Source of the DNA: Nocardia rhamnosiphila NBRC 108938
GTDB lineage: Bacteria > Actinomycetota > Actinomycetes > Mycobacteriales > Mycobacteriaceae
Length of the DNA stretch: 13,280 nucleotides
Direction: 5' to 3'
Assembly (NCBI RefSeq): GCF_000720425.1
Contig: NZ_JOAJ01000020.1
Coordinates: forward strand, 1 to 13,280
Shown here: one piece after another, positions 6,571 to 13,280 of the stretch
How positions within the stretch are numbered: the stretch's first letter is position 1
How the letters are laid out: each line of letters starts with the position of its first letter
Notes under the pieces: generated by a model
Seen by the model: the letters and a program-made list of their open reading frames with translations, nothing else
What the model was told of the DNA's origin: nothing
Database searches by the model: none
Position numbers and translations under genes: made by a program

Positions 6571-7473
6571 GTGTGCGCAAACGGTCCGTTCCCGGTTCAC
6601 CATGATCTGCTCATCTGCTCGACGATGTTGAACCCTGGCCCGAGTCTTCATTCATGGATCGAATATCACCTACGTCGGGCGGATACGATCCTGATCTTCA
6701 TGGATGATCCCGGCCAACGTCCACTCTTCGAGCCTTTCGCAGTCGATGAGCGGGTCGTGTTGCTGCCGGGCCGCACCGACCGCACCGACCGCACTCCATC
6801 CGGGCTGTTCAACCGCGAGGTTGCCAATTATCAGGAGGCTGTCTCCTACGCTCTCGCCCACGGGATTTCATGGCTCATTCCCTTGGACGACGACGAGATC
6901 CTCTACGATGAAGGCGATCACAGCTGGAAAACGTCGGACAATGTGGGACACGTAACGTTCATGAATCATGAAGCAGTTCCCATGAGCCACGAGATCACCG
7001 ATCGTTTCACCGAGTGCACGCTCTTCCGGCTCAACGGCGGCAGCGAGTTCATGGCGTACGGCAATGGCAAGAGCGCCGTACGCGTGACACCAGGAGTAAC
7101 AGCGGGAGTACACAGCTTCCATGGGTACAAGGGAGAGCACCGCACCGTTGCCCATCCGGTGATCCTGCATTATCCGAACCCTTCGTTCCACAGCTGGGTA
7201 GAGAAATTCGGGAATTTCACGAATTTTTCCGATTTCTGGTGGGACAACCCAGACGCTCCTATCGTCATACAGTTCATGCTGCGATCCAGGGACCTGCTGC
7301 GCGCGGCCAGAGAAACCGGAAACTGGGACGAGGCCCGTGACTATTTCACCTCATGGAGTCTTGATGCCGCGACCCGTGAGCAGTTGTTGCGGACAGGAGT
7401 GTTACGGCGTTACGACCCTATGGCGGAGCCTCTCGATCGCCGGGGGGAGAGCACACCACCCGTCGGGTCGTAA
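6571..7473 (+). CDS. GT-A-type glycosyltransferase (GT2/GT92-like family)
   Basis: This 300-residue protein is predicted to transfer a sugar from a nucleotide-sugar donor. LLICSTMLN (13-21) is the first beta strand, and LHSWIEYHLRRADTILIF matches the 'EWIEYHL..G...I.I.D' pattern of GT92 and Glyco_tranf_2_4 proteins. PLDDDEIL (104-111) supplies the Asp cluster (D106-D108) for metal and donor binding. GNGKSAVRV (164-172) and VHSFHGYKGEH (180-190) followed by ILHYPNPSFHSWVEKF are conserved C-terminal segments of this group. No membrane helix or signal peptide is seen, so it is cytosolic. An Arg-Thr-Asp run at 68-75 comes from a 9-bp tandem repeat. It follows the prolyl hydroxylase in the same direction, with the same promoter geometry and similarly relaxed base composition, consistent with the two acting in sequence (inference). 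Donor sugar and acceptor cannot be read from the sequence. GTG at 6571 is the first start after an in-frame TAG. Confidence 0.8.
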   Translation: MCANGPFPVHHDLLICSTMLNPGPSLHSWIEYHLRRADTILIFMDDPGQRPLFEPFAVDERVVLLPGRTDRTDRTPSGLFNREVANYQEAVSYALAHGISWLIPLDDDEILYDEGDHSWKTSDNVGHVTFMNHEAVPMSHEITDRFTECTLFRLNGGSEFMAYGNGKSAVRVTPGVTAGVHSFHGYKGEHRTVAHPVILHYPNPSFHSWVEKFGNFTNFSDFWWDNPDAPIVIQFMLRSRDLLRAARETGNWDEARDYFTSWSLDAATREQLLRTGVLRRYDPMAEPLDRRGESTPPVGS

Positions 7474-7484
7474 CCGTCTCCGGC

Positions 7485-7513
7485 CTCGCACACATTCTCG
7501 ATCTTCGTGCGAG
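7485..7513 (+). terminator. Hairpin after the glycosyltransferase gene
   Basis: CTCGCAC (7485-7491) and GTGCGAG (7507-7513) are perfect 7-bp arms around a 15-base loop, starting 12 nt past the stop at 7473. No U-tract follows. It is a plausible terminator separating this accessory gene from argS. Confidence 0.4.
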
Positions 7514-7648
7514 TGCGTCGCCCTCGACTTCCGCGGCCGTCAGCCGAGGCCGGCGAGCAGTGGGGACGAACACGGTTCCAGCGCCGATCACCCGCGACCG
7601 GCACATTCCGGGGACAGTTCCGATCGTTTCGCGCGGCACAGGGTTCGC

Positions 7649-7654
7649 TAGGGT
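7649..7654 (+). promoter_or_regulatory. -10-like box (TAGGGT) before argS
   Basis: TAGGGT fits TAnnnT and ends eight bases before GTG at 7663, placing a transcription start within a few bases of the start codon, so the leader would be very short or absent. The AGGG within it is the only ribosome-site-like sequence, so the two readings compete. Confidence 0.4.
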
Positions 7655-7662
7655 TTCCCTCC

Positions 7663-9384
7663 GTGGGTACCCCCGAGCAGATACTGTCCGATCGCCTCGC
7701 GCACGCGTTCGCAGCCGTGGTCGGTGAACCCGTCGACCCGCTGGTCCAGCGGTCGCAGTTCGCCGACTATCAGTCGAACGCCGCCCTGGGATCGGCCAAG
7801 CGCCTCGGCCGCAAACCCCGCGATATCGCCGCCGCGGTGCTGGCGGCCGCCGATCTCGACGATCTGGTGGAGGACACCGAGATCTCGGGGCCGGGGTTCA
7901 TCAATATGACACTGCGACCACAGGTTCTCGGCAGGATGATCGGCGCGGCCGGCGCCGACGCCCGCCTGGGTGTCCCACCGGTGGATCCGGAAACCGTGGT
8001 GGTCGACTATTCGGCGCCGAACACCGCCAAGGAGATGCACGTCGGACACCTCCGCAGCACGATCATCGGTGACGCGGCGGTGCGGATCGCCGAGTGGCTG
8101 GGGCATCGGGTGATCAAGCGGAATCATTTGGGCGACTGGGGTACTCCGTTCGGCATGCTCATCGAGCATCTGCTCGATATCGGCGAGGCGGAGGCCGCCG
8201 CCGAACTCTCCGTCGGCGACCTGAACGGCTTCTACACCGCGGCCCGGCGCAAATTCGACGGCTCCGACGAGTTCAAGGAGCGGTCGCGGCGGCGGGTGGT
8301 CCTGCTCCAGGGCGGTGACGAGGCCACGCTGCGGCTGTGGCGGCTGCTGGTCGCCGAATCGAAGCAGTACTTCATGAAGGTGTACGAAAGCCTCGATGTC
8401 CGGCTGGGCGAAGCCGATTTCGTCGGCGAGAGCGCCTACAACGACGAACTCGCCTCGGTGATAGCGGAATTGGACCGGCTCGGGCTGTTGCGCAGCAGCG
8501 AGGGCGCCGACTGCGTGTTCCCCGCGGGGTTCACCGGCCGCGACGGCGAACCGCTGCCCCTGATCGTCCGCAAGAGCGACGGCGGATACGGTTACGCCAC
8601 CACAGATCTCGCCGCGATCCGTGACCGGCTCACCACCCTGGGCGCCACCCGGCTGCTCTATGTGGTGGGGATGCCGCAGCAGCAGCATTTCGCGATGGTG
8701 TTCACGACCGCCCGGGAGGCCGGCTGGCTCGCCCCACCGGCGCGCGCCACGCATATCGGATTCGGTTCCGTGCTCGGCGCCGACGGCAAAGTACTGCGCA
8801 GCCGGGCCGGGGGCACGATCAAACTCGTCGACCTGCTCGACGAGGCGGTCGACCGGGCCACCCGGGCGATCGCGGAGAAGAATCCCGATCTCGACGCCGG
8901 GCCCCGTGCCGAGGTCGCTCGCGCGGTGGGTATCGGGGCGATCAAATACGCGGATCTCTCCACCGACCGGCTCCGCGACTACACCTTCGACTTCGACCGC
9001 ATGCTCTCCTTCGAGGGCAACACCGCCCCCTACCTCCAATACGCGCACGCCCGTATCCGGTCGATCTTCCGGCGCGGCGGCGTGACCCCCGGCCACGACG
9101 GCACTCCCGTGCAGATCGCGGAGCCGGCGGAACGCGCGCTGGCGCTCGAACTCCTCGCCTTCCCCGATATTGTCGCCGCGGTATCGGAGAGCATGGAATT
9201 CCATCGGCTCGCGAACTATCTCTACGGGCTGGCGACGGCGTTCACCGCGTTCTACGAGCGCTGCCCGGTTCTGAAATCCGATGAACCGAGCCGCGGCAGT
9301 CGCCTGGCCCTGTGCGATCTCACCGCCCGGACCCTGGCCACCGGGCTGGGCCTGCTCGGTATCTCCGCCCCCGACGAGATGTAG
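7663..9384 (+). CDS. argS: Arginyl-tRNA synthetase
   Basis: A class I synthetase that charges tRNA-Arg with arginine in the cytosol; about 573 residues, normal for the family. Residues about 5-90 are the N-terminal tRNA-binding domain (RSQFADYQSNAALGSAKRL). The catalytic core carries the HIGH signature as H126-V-G-H129 in EMHVGHLRSTIIGD, then NHLGDWGTPFGML. The canonical KMSKS is absent, as in many ArgRS; the equivalent GADGKVLRSRAGGTIKL differs from the more usual GKPFKTR form. The C-terminal DALR anticodon domain shows PYLQYAHARIRS. The frame is open further upstream to 7507, but that extension is Arg-rich and unlike ArgRS, whereas GTG 7663 places the family N-terminus correctly. The neighbours are not the lysA/thrA genes I expect beside the housekeeping argS of mycolic-acid bacteria, so this may be a second or relocated copy (inference). 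Confidence 0.95.
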   Translation: MGTPEQILSDRLAHAFAAVVGEPVDPLVQRSQFADYQSNAALGSAKRLGRKPRDIAAAVLAAADLDDLVEDTEISGPGFINMTLRPQVLGRMIGAAGADARLGVPPVDPETVVVDYSAPNTAKEMHVGHLRSTIIGDAAVRIAEWLGHRVIKRNHLGDWGTPFGMLIEHLLDIGEAEAAAELSVGDLNGFYTAARRKFDGSDEFKERSRRRVVLLQGGDEATLRLWRLLVAESKQYFMKVYESLDVRLGEADFVGESAYNDELASVIAELDRLGLLRSSEGADCVFPAGFTGRDGEPLPLIVRKSDGGYGYATTDLAAIRDRLTTLGATRLLYVVGMPQQQHFAMVFTTAREAGWLAPPARATHIGFGSVLGADGKVLRSRAGGTIKLVDLLDEAVDRATRAIAEKNPDLDAGPRAEVARAVGIGAIKYADLSTDRLRDYTFDFDRMLSFEGNTAPYLQYAHARIRSIFRRGGVTPGHDGTPVQIAEPAERALALELLAFPDIVAAVSESMEFHRLANYLYGLATAFTAFYERCPVLKSDEPSRGSRLALCDLTARTLATGLGLLGISAPDEM

Positions 9385-9425
9385 CGCTGTCCTGCGCGTG
9401 CCCTTCGGCCCGGCCGTAGCGCCTG

Positions 9426-9445
9426 CGCGGACCACCGCGTCCGCG
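9426..9445 (+). terminator. GC-rich hairpin after argS
   Basis: CGCGGAC (9426-9432) and GTCCGCG (9439-9445) are perfect 7-bp arms around the 6-base loop CACCGC, about 40 nt beyond the stop at 9384. It has no U-tract. It lies upstream of a separate promoter for the next gene, which fits a terminator. Confidence 0.45.
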
Positions 9446-9506
9446 GCCGATCGCACGTGCCGACCCTTCTCCTCATTCGGGGCTACCGGCGAGTAACAAA
9501 GACTCC

Positions 9507-9512
9507 TACACT
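9507..9512 (+). promoter_or_regulatory. -10 box (TACACT) of the acyl-CoA dehydrogenase gene
   Basis: TACACT is a near-consensus TAnnnT box 36 bp before ATG 9549. It would give a leader of roughly 30 nt that contains the strong ribosome site GAGGAGGG (9536-9543). No clear -35 hexamer is seen at the usual spacing. Confidence 0.5.
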
Positions 9513-9548
9513 CGTCTGTGACCGTCATCACTTCCGAGGAGGGCACGC

Positions 9549-11495
9549 ATGTCCACTGCCGCGAAAGTCGACGCCACCGAGGAGCAGGCCCGGCAACTGG
9601 TCGAGGAATCGCGCGAGGTCACCTGGACCAAACCGTCCTTCGCCAAGGAAATGTTCCTCGGCCGCTACCGGGTGGATCTCATCCATCCGTTCCCCAAGCC
9701 GGGCGCGGAGGACACCGCCCGCACCGACGCGTATCTGGCGCGGCTGCGGGCCTACTGCGAGACCCTCGACGGCAGCGTGATCGAGGAGCAGGGCCGTATT
9801 CCGGAGGATTTCGTGCGCGGCCTCGCCGAACTCGGTTGTTTCGGTCTGAAGATTCCCGAGGAGTACGGCGGGCAGGGCCTGTCCCAGGTCGGCTACAACA
9901 AGGCGTTGATGCTGGTCGGCTCGGTACACGCCAGCCTGGGCGCGCTGCTGTCGGCGCATCAGTCGATCGGCGTCCCCGAACCGCTGAAGCTGGCGGGAAC
10001 CCCGGAGCAGAAGCAGCGGTTCCTGCCGCGGTGCGCCCGGGGTGCGATCAGTGCCTTCCTGCTCACCGAACCCGATGTCGGCTCCGACCCGGCCCGGATC
10101 GCCAGCACCGCGACCCCCACAGCCGACGGCGAGGCCTACGAGCTGAACGGCGTCAAGCTGTGGACCACCAACGGCGTGGTCGCGGAACTGCTGGTGGTGA
10201 TGGCCCGGGTGCCCAAGGGCGACGGACACCGCGGCGGTATCTCCGCCTTCGTCGTCGAAGCCGGCAGCGAGGGCATCACCGTGGAACGCCGCAACTCCTT
10301 CATGGGTCTGCGTGGTCTCGAGAACGGCGTCACCCGCATGTACAACGTCCGGGTGCCCAGGGAGAACCTGATCGGCCGCGAAGGCGACGGATTGAAGATC
10401 GCGCTCACCACACTCAACGCGGGACGGCTCGCGATTCCGGCGCTGTGCACCGCGGCGGCCAAATGGTCGGTGAAGATCGCCCGCGAATGGAGCACGGCCC
10501 GCGTGCAGTGGGGACGGCCGGTCGGTGAGCACGCCGCGGTGGGCGCCAAGGTGTCCTTCATCGCCGCGACGGCCTACGCCTTGGAGGCGGTACTCGATCT
10601 CTCGGCGACCATGGCCGACGAAAACCGCAACGACATCCGTATCGAGGCGGCGCTCGCCAAGCTATGGGCCTCGGAGATGGGCTGCCGGATCGCCGACGAA
10701 CTCGTGCAGATCCGGGGTGGCCGCGGTTACGAGACGGCGGCGTCGCTACGGGCCCGGGGCGAGCGGGCGGTCGGCGCCGAACAACTGGTCCGCGATCTGC
10801 GGATCAACCGCATCTTCGAAGGCTCCAGCGAGATCATGCGGCTGCTCGTCGCCCGCGAAATGGCCGACGCGCATATGGCCGCCGCCGGAGCACTCGTCGA
10901 CAAGCACGCGGAGTTCAAGGAGAAGGCCAAGGCGGCGGCGGGCGCCGGCGGCTTCTACGCCAAATGGTTCCCGCAGTTGGCCGTCGGACCCGGTACGGCA
11001 CCGGCCGGGTTCGCCGATTTCGGTCCGCTGGCACGGCATATGCGTTTCGTCGAGCGGATGGCACGTAAACAGGCCCGCGCGCTGATGTACGGCATGGCGC
11101 GCTGGCAGGCGAAGCTCGAGTACCGGCAGGTGTTCCTGGGTCGTCTCGTCGATATCGGCGCGGAACTGTTCGCGATGTCGGCGGCCTGTGTACGCGCCCA
11201 GGCCGAGCGCGCCGACGGCACCGCGGAAGGCGAAGCCGCCACCGAACTGGCCGATGTGTTCTGCCGGCAGGCCCGGATCCGGGTGCGGCAGCTGTTCGAC
11301 TCGCTGTGGGAGAACACCGACGACGAAGACGTGCGCCTGGCCCGCAACCTGTTCGAGGGCCGCTACCGGTGGGTCGAGGAGGGCGCGCTCGACCCGAGCG
11401 AGGGCACCGGGCCGTGGATCGCCGAGTGGCAGATGGGCCCCTCCACCGAGGAGAACCTGCTGCGGCCGTGGCTCCGGGTGGGCGCACTGCACTGA
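9549..11495 (+). CDS. Large acyl-CoA dehydrogenase (VLCAD/ACAD9-like)
   Basis: A FAD enzyme that oxidises acyl-CoA to trans-2-enoyl-CoA in beta-oxidation, probably on long chains. At 648 residues it is far longer than the usual 380-residue soluble members and matches the VLCAD-type layout: N-terminal helical domain (to about 170), middle beta domain with AFLLTEPDVGSDPARIAS (family signature), then a C-terminal helical domain with RGGRGYE and RIFEGSSEIMRL. E424 in FEGSSE is in the position of the catalytic base of MCAD/VLCAD. About 200 further residues form the extra helical region that in VLCAD aids dimerisation and membrane contact. GAGGAGGG sits 5 nt before ATG 9549, so the start is secure. 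The gene has its own promoter and is followed by a convergent mycolyltransferase gene. Substrate length is inferred from architecture only. Confidence 0.93.
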   Translation: MSTAAKVDATEEQARQLVEESREVTWTKPSFAKEMFLGRYRVDLIHPFPKPGAEDTARTDAYLARLRAYCETLDGSVIEEQGRIPEDFVRGLAELGCFGLKIPEEYGGQGLSQVGYNKALMLVGSVHASLGALLSAHQSIGVPEPLKLAGTPEQKQRFLPRCARGAISAFLLTEPDVGSDPARIASTATPTADGEAYELNGVKLWTTNGVVAELLVVMARVPKGDGHRGGISAFVVEAGSEGITVERRNSFMGLRGLENGVTRMYNVRVPRENLIGREGDGLKIALTTLNAGRLAIPALCTAAAKWSVKIAREWSTARVQWGRPVGEHAAVGAKVSFIAATAYALEAVLDLSATMADENRNDIRIEAALAKLWASEMGCRIADELVQIRGGRGYETAASLRARGERAVGAEQLVRDLRINRIFEGSSEIMRLLVAREMADAHMAAAGALVDKHAEFKEKAKAAAGAGGFYAKWFPQLAVGPGTAPAGFADFGPLARHMRFVERMARKQARALMYGMARWQAKLEYRQVFLGRLVDIGAELFAMSAACVRAQAERADGTAEGEAATELADVFCRQARIRVRQLFDSLWENTDDEDVRLARNLFEGRYRWVEEGALDPSEGTGPWIAEWQMGPSTEENLLRPWLRVGALH

Positions 11496-11602
11496 CCGGT
11501 CACCGCGACGACCCCGAGCGAGCCGGCGCGATCATCGGGCCCGCGGTAGTGCGCACGGCGGACCCGGTGCCTCGCCGGCCGAGGTACTTCCCGCTCGATC
11601 GT

Positions 11603-11634
11603 GCCGGCAGGGGCGCACTCACCCGCGTGCCGGC
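11603..11634 (-). terminator. Hairpin between convergent genes, probable terminator
   Basis: GCCGGCA (11603-11609) and TGCCGGC (11628-11634) are perfect 7-bp arms around an 18-base loop that contains further GGG/CCC pairing. It begins 2 nt past the stop of the minus-strand mycolyltransferase gene and lies about 107 nt beyond the acyl-CoA dehydrogenase stop, so it could serve either direction. No U-tract. Confidence 0.45.
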
Positions 11635-11636
11635 CG

Positions 11637-12620
11637 TCAGCCCGCGCCGAGCGCGTCCAGGATCATCGGCCGTGCAGTGGTGATCGCCTGCTCCCAGTAG
11701 GGCCAGGTGTGGGTGCCGTTGACGAGGTCGACGCGGGCCTGGATCCCCAGCGCGGCGAGCCGGTCGCGGAAGATCTGCGCGGCCACTGTCGCCAGGGCCT
11801 CCAGGCCCATCGCGTTCACGGTGTTACCGACGCCGTGCGGCAGGTCGGGCGCCCCGGGCACACCGTTACCGGCCCAGATGTACATCGGCAGGCCGCGCAG
11901 CCGTTCGGCCTGCACGGTCGGGTCGTTGCGGTGCCAGGCCGGGTCACCGGCCGGACCCCACATATCGTCCACATTGAACCTGCCCTCGTCCCACAACGCG
12001 GCGCGGACCGCTTCGTTCCACATCGGGAATGTCGGATTCAGGAATCCGGAGAACGATCCGGCGAACTTGAACTGGTCGCGGTGATGCGCGGCGAGGGCCA
12101 GCGCCGCCCCACCACCCATGGATGCGCCCACGATGGCGTTATTGGTGCGCGAGACACCGTATCTGGCGAGGAAGGCCGGCAATTCCGCGGTGAGGAAGGT
12201 TTCCCACTTGTACGTCGTGGCCTGGCCGTTCGTACTGCTCGGCCGGTACCAGTCGGCATAGAAACTGGAATGCCCGCCGACAGGGAACACCAGTGTCACA
12301 TCGTCTCCGGCGAACCGCCGCAGCACATCGGTATCGCTGGTCCATTGATTGTGGTCGTGGGGTGCCCGCAGGCCGTCGAGCACATAGAGCGCCGCCCGCC
12401 CGCCGCGCGCCGCCCACTGCACCTGGACCTTGATCGGTCCCATATCGGACGGCACCACGAGTTCCTGGTACCCACCGGCCGGGGCCCGTAGCGCCGGCGC
12501 ACCGATCGGCGCCGCACCTGCCACCGCACCACCGGCACCGGTGGCCAGCACCAGCGCCGCTACGAACGCACCGAGCCTCCGCAGCCGCCCCCACGCGGCC
12601 CGCCGCTTCTCCACTGCCAC
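11637..12620 (-). CDS. Secreted antigen-85-type mycolyltransferase/esterase
   Basis: A 327-residue alpha/beta-hydrolase predicted to move mycolic acid from trehalose monomycolate to arabinogalactan or to a second trehalose in the envelope. Residues 1-38 are a Sec-type signal peptide: basic RRLRRL-type start, Ala/Val/Leu core, and cleavage near AVAGAA. The mature part carries antigen 85 segments: ALYVLDGLRAPHDHNQW, WYRPSSTNGQ, TYKWETFL, SGFLNP, MWGPAGDPAWHRNDP and NGTHTWPYW. By alignment from memory with Ag85C (S124, E228, H260) the triad is S167 in GASMGGG, E274 in GLEAL and H304 in GTHTW. The frame is open upstream to 13118, but that extension is Ser/Arg-rich and would bury the signal peptide. 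GTG 12620 or GTG 12614 is the likely start; no good ribosome site precedes either. Mycolate-making genomes carry several paralogues, so the exact member is not assigned. Confidence 0.93.
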   Translation of the reverse strand: MAVEKRRAAWGRLRRLGAFVAALVLATGAGGAVAGAAPIGAPALRAPAGGYQELVVPSDMGPIKVQVQWAARGGRAALYVLDGLRAPHDHNQWTSDTDVLRRFAGDDVTLVFPVGGHSSFYADWYRPSSTNGQATTYKWETFLTAELPAFLARYGVSRTNNAIVGASMGGGAALALAAHHRDQFKFAGSFSGFLNPTFPMWNEAVRAALWDEGRFNVDDMWGPAGDPAWHRNDPTVQAERLRGLPMYIWAGNGVPGAPDLPHGVGNTVNAMGLEALATVAAQIFRDRLAALGIQARVDLVNGTHTWPYWEQAITTARPMILDALGAG

Positions 12621-13098
12621 CCCGTATCTTGTCGTCGGTCTCGAACCGTGCCGCTGAGCAACGCTACCGACAAGATCCGCACGACGACCGCACGAGGCTT
12701 CCCATGAATCGGAAGACAGCGGACAGCGAAACACCGCGCCGTCCGTACTCGAGTCCGTGGACGGTCCCGACAGCGGAGATCGAAATTTGCCGCGCACCAG
12801 CCGCTTTTCACATCCCCGCACCCCACCGGCCAACCGATCCACCGCTGAACAACCGACTGAATCGAAGGCGCCGACAATCCAGGCCAGGGTCCGACCATCG
12901 AGCCTGCGGCCTCGTCGGCCGCGCTCGGTGATCGAAACTCCGGCTTCTGATGGCGCACGGGTGTCCGTAACCGATGCACTCCTGAACAGGGTGGACGCAG
13001 ACCTGTACGACAAGCATCCTGTTCTGAACAGGGGCTCGGTAGTAACTGCCGAAGAACCGAGAGGGTGGAGTTTCGGCGAAGATCCGAGTGGACCTCGG
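12621..13098. other. 478-bp intergenic region upstream of the mycolyltransferase gene
   Basis: No gene is supported; the open frames on both strands are Arg/Ser/Pro-rich and lack ribosome sites. The visible structure is the palindrome at 13018-13032 with a matching half-site at 12984-12990. The promoter for the mycolyltransferase must lie here, but I could not identify clear boxes. Confidence 0.5.
13018..13032. promoter_or_regulatory. 15-bp palindrome CCTGTTCTGAACAGG with extra half-site
   Basis: Perfect 7-bp arms (CCTGTTC and GAACAGG) flank a single T. The half-site GAACAGG recurs at 12984-12990, exactly 42 bp (four helical turns) from the one at 13026-13032, and CCTGTAC at 13002-13008 is one mismatch from the other arm. 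This looks like a regulator-binding cluster about 400 bp upstream of the mycolyltransferase start and just past the stop of the DUF1330-like gene. Chance is possible. Confidence 0.35.
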
Positions 13099-13280
13099 TC
13101 AGTCGATGCCTTCGACAATGCGGAAGTCGCGCTCGAAGCCGTCGGGGAGTTCGGCCAGCGCTTCCTGGTAGGCCGCGCTCCCGCGTGCGGCGACGGCCTG
13201 TTCGAAGCTGTCGAACTCGATCAGGACGACGCGCTCGGCGATTCCGGCTTCGTGTGCGTCGACCCGGCTGCCGACGCTGG
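13099..13280 (-). CDS. DUF1330-like small protein, C-terminal part (cut by window edge)
   Basis: Fifty-nine residues and a TGA stop (13099-13101) are visible; the start is outside the window. The core RVVLIEFDSFEQAVA, then AAYQEALAEL, then FRIVEGID matches the end of DUF1330 proteins, small ferredoxin-like alpha/beta proteins of about 95 residues and unknown function. The pattern of a central strand, a helix, a 'Y' helix and a final 'D.RIVEG' strand supports this. It is on the same strand as the mycolyltransferase but 478 bp away, so co-transcription is doubtful. Confidence 0.65.
   Translation of the reverse strand, partial: SVGSRVDAHEAGIAERVVLIEFDSFEQAVAARGSAAYQEALAELPDGFERDFRIVEGID

Noticed and set aside
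7507..7662. N-terminal extension of argS to GTG 7507
   Set aside because: It has no similarity to ArgRS, is Arg-rich, and overlaps the hairpin that follows the glycosyltransferase gene.
7648..9546. Minus-strand 632-codon frame opposite argS
   Set aside because: A shadow of argS caused by GC-rich third positions; the sense strand has unmistakable ArgRS motifs.
9528..10532. Minus-strand 334-codon frame and plus-strand 336-codon frame over the acyl-CoA dehydrogenase
   Set aside because: Both overlap a gene with clear family signatures and a strong ribosome site, and their translations are Arg/Gly-rich with no domain.
12621..13118. N-terminal extension of the mycolyltransferase to 13118
   Set aside because: The extra residues are Ser/Arg-rich and would place the signal peptide internally; a secreted enzyme needs it at the N-terminus.
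1..13280. tRNA, rRNA, insertion sequence or phage attachment site
   Set aside because: I saw no cloverleaf-like sequence, transposase motif, terminal inverted repeats or integrase in the window.

Overview
The window reads as chromosomal DNA from a high-GC, mycolic-acid-containing actinobacterium, most likely Nocardia or a close relative (inference). The evidence is an antigen-85-type mycolyltransferase homologue, an arginyl-tRNA synthetase of the type I recall from Streptomyces, a long VLCAD-like acyl-CoA dehydrogenase, and a CpnT/WXG100-like secreted-protein gene with an Ala/Ser/Pro-rich tail. Most of the window is GC-rich. The stretch around 5423-7473 is visibly lower in GC: I counted 28 G+C in 5461-5520, against 46 in 8701-8760 inside argS.

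Layout. 1-2282 (minus): the 5' part of a very repetitive gene that runs off the left edge. It has a short N-terminal region, a Pro/Thr/Gly/Ala linker made of tandem repeats, and then at least 374 residues of almost strict Gly-Ser alternation. 2283-2741: intergenic, with a 10-bp-arm palindrome that looks like an operator and a hairpin just after the next stop. 2742-4433 (minus): a WXG100-like/CpnT N-domain-like protein with a disordered tail. 4434-5422: about 990 bp with no convincing gene. 5423-6268 (plus): a prolyl-4-hydroxylase-like 2OG-Fe(II) oxygenase. 6571-7473 (plus): a GT2/GT92-like glycosyltransferase. 7663-9384 (plus): arginyl-tRNA synthetase. 9549-11495 (plus): a large acyl-CoA dehydrogenase. 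11637-12620 (minus): a secreted mycolyltransferase/esterase. 12621-13098: intergenic. 13099-13280 (minus): the C-terminal end of a DUF1330-like protein.

The right half (argS onward) is ordinary core metabolism and cell-envelope gene content. The left half is accessory. There, two probable type VII secretion-associated proteins lie beside a prolyl hydroxylase and a glycosyltransferase. Both of these enzyme genes lack a Shine-Dalgarno sequence and carry a TAnnnT box exactly 6 nt before the start codon, as expected for leaderless mRNAs. The two proteins carry long Pro-Ala/Thr-Pro/Ser-rich linkers resembling the 'glycomodules' of plant hydroxyproline-rich glycoproteins. My main hypothesis is a hydroxylate-then-glycosylate modification system acting on these surface or secreted low-complexity proteins. 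This is inference from gene identity and proximity; nothing in the sequence proves the enzyme-substrate link.
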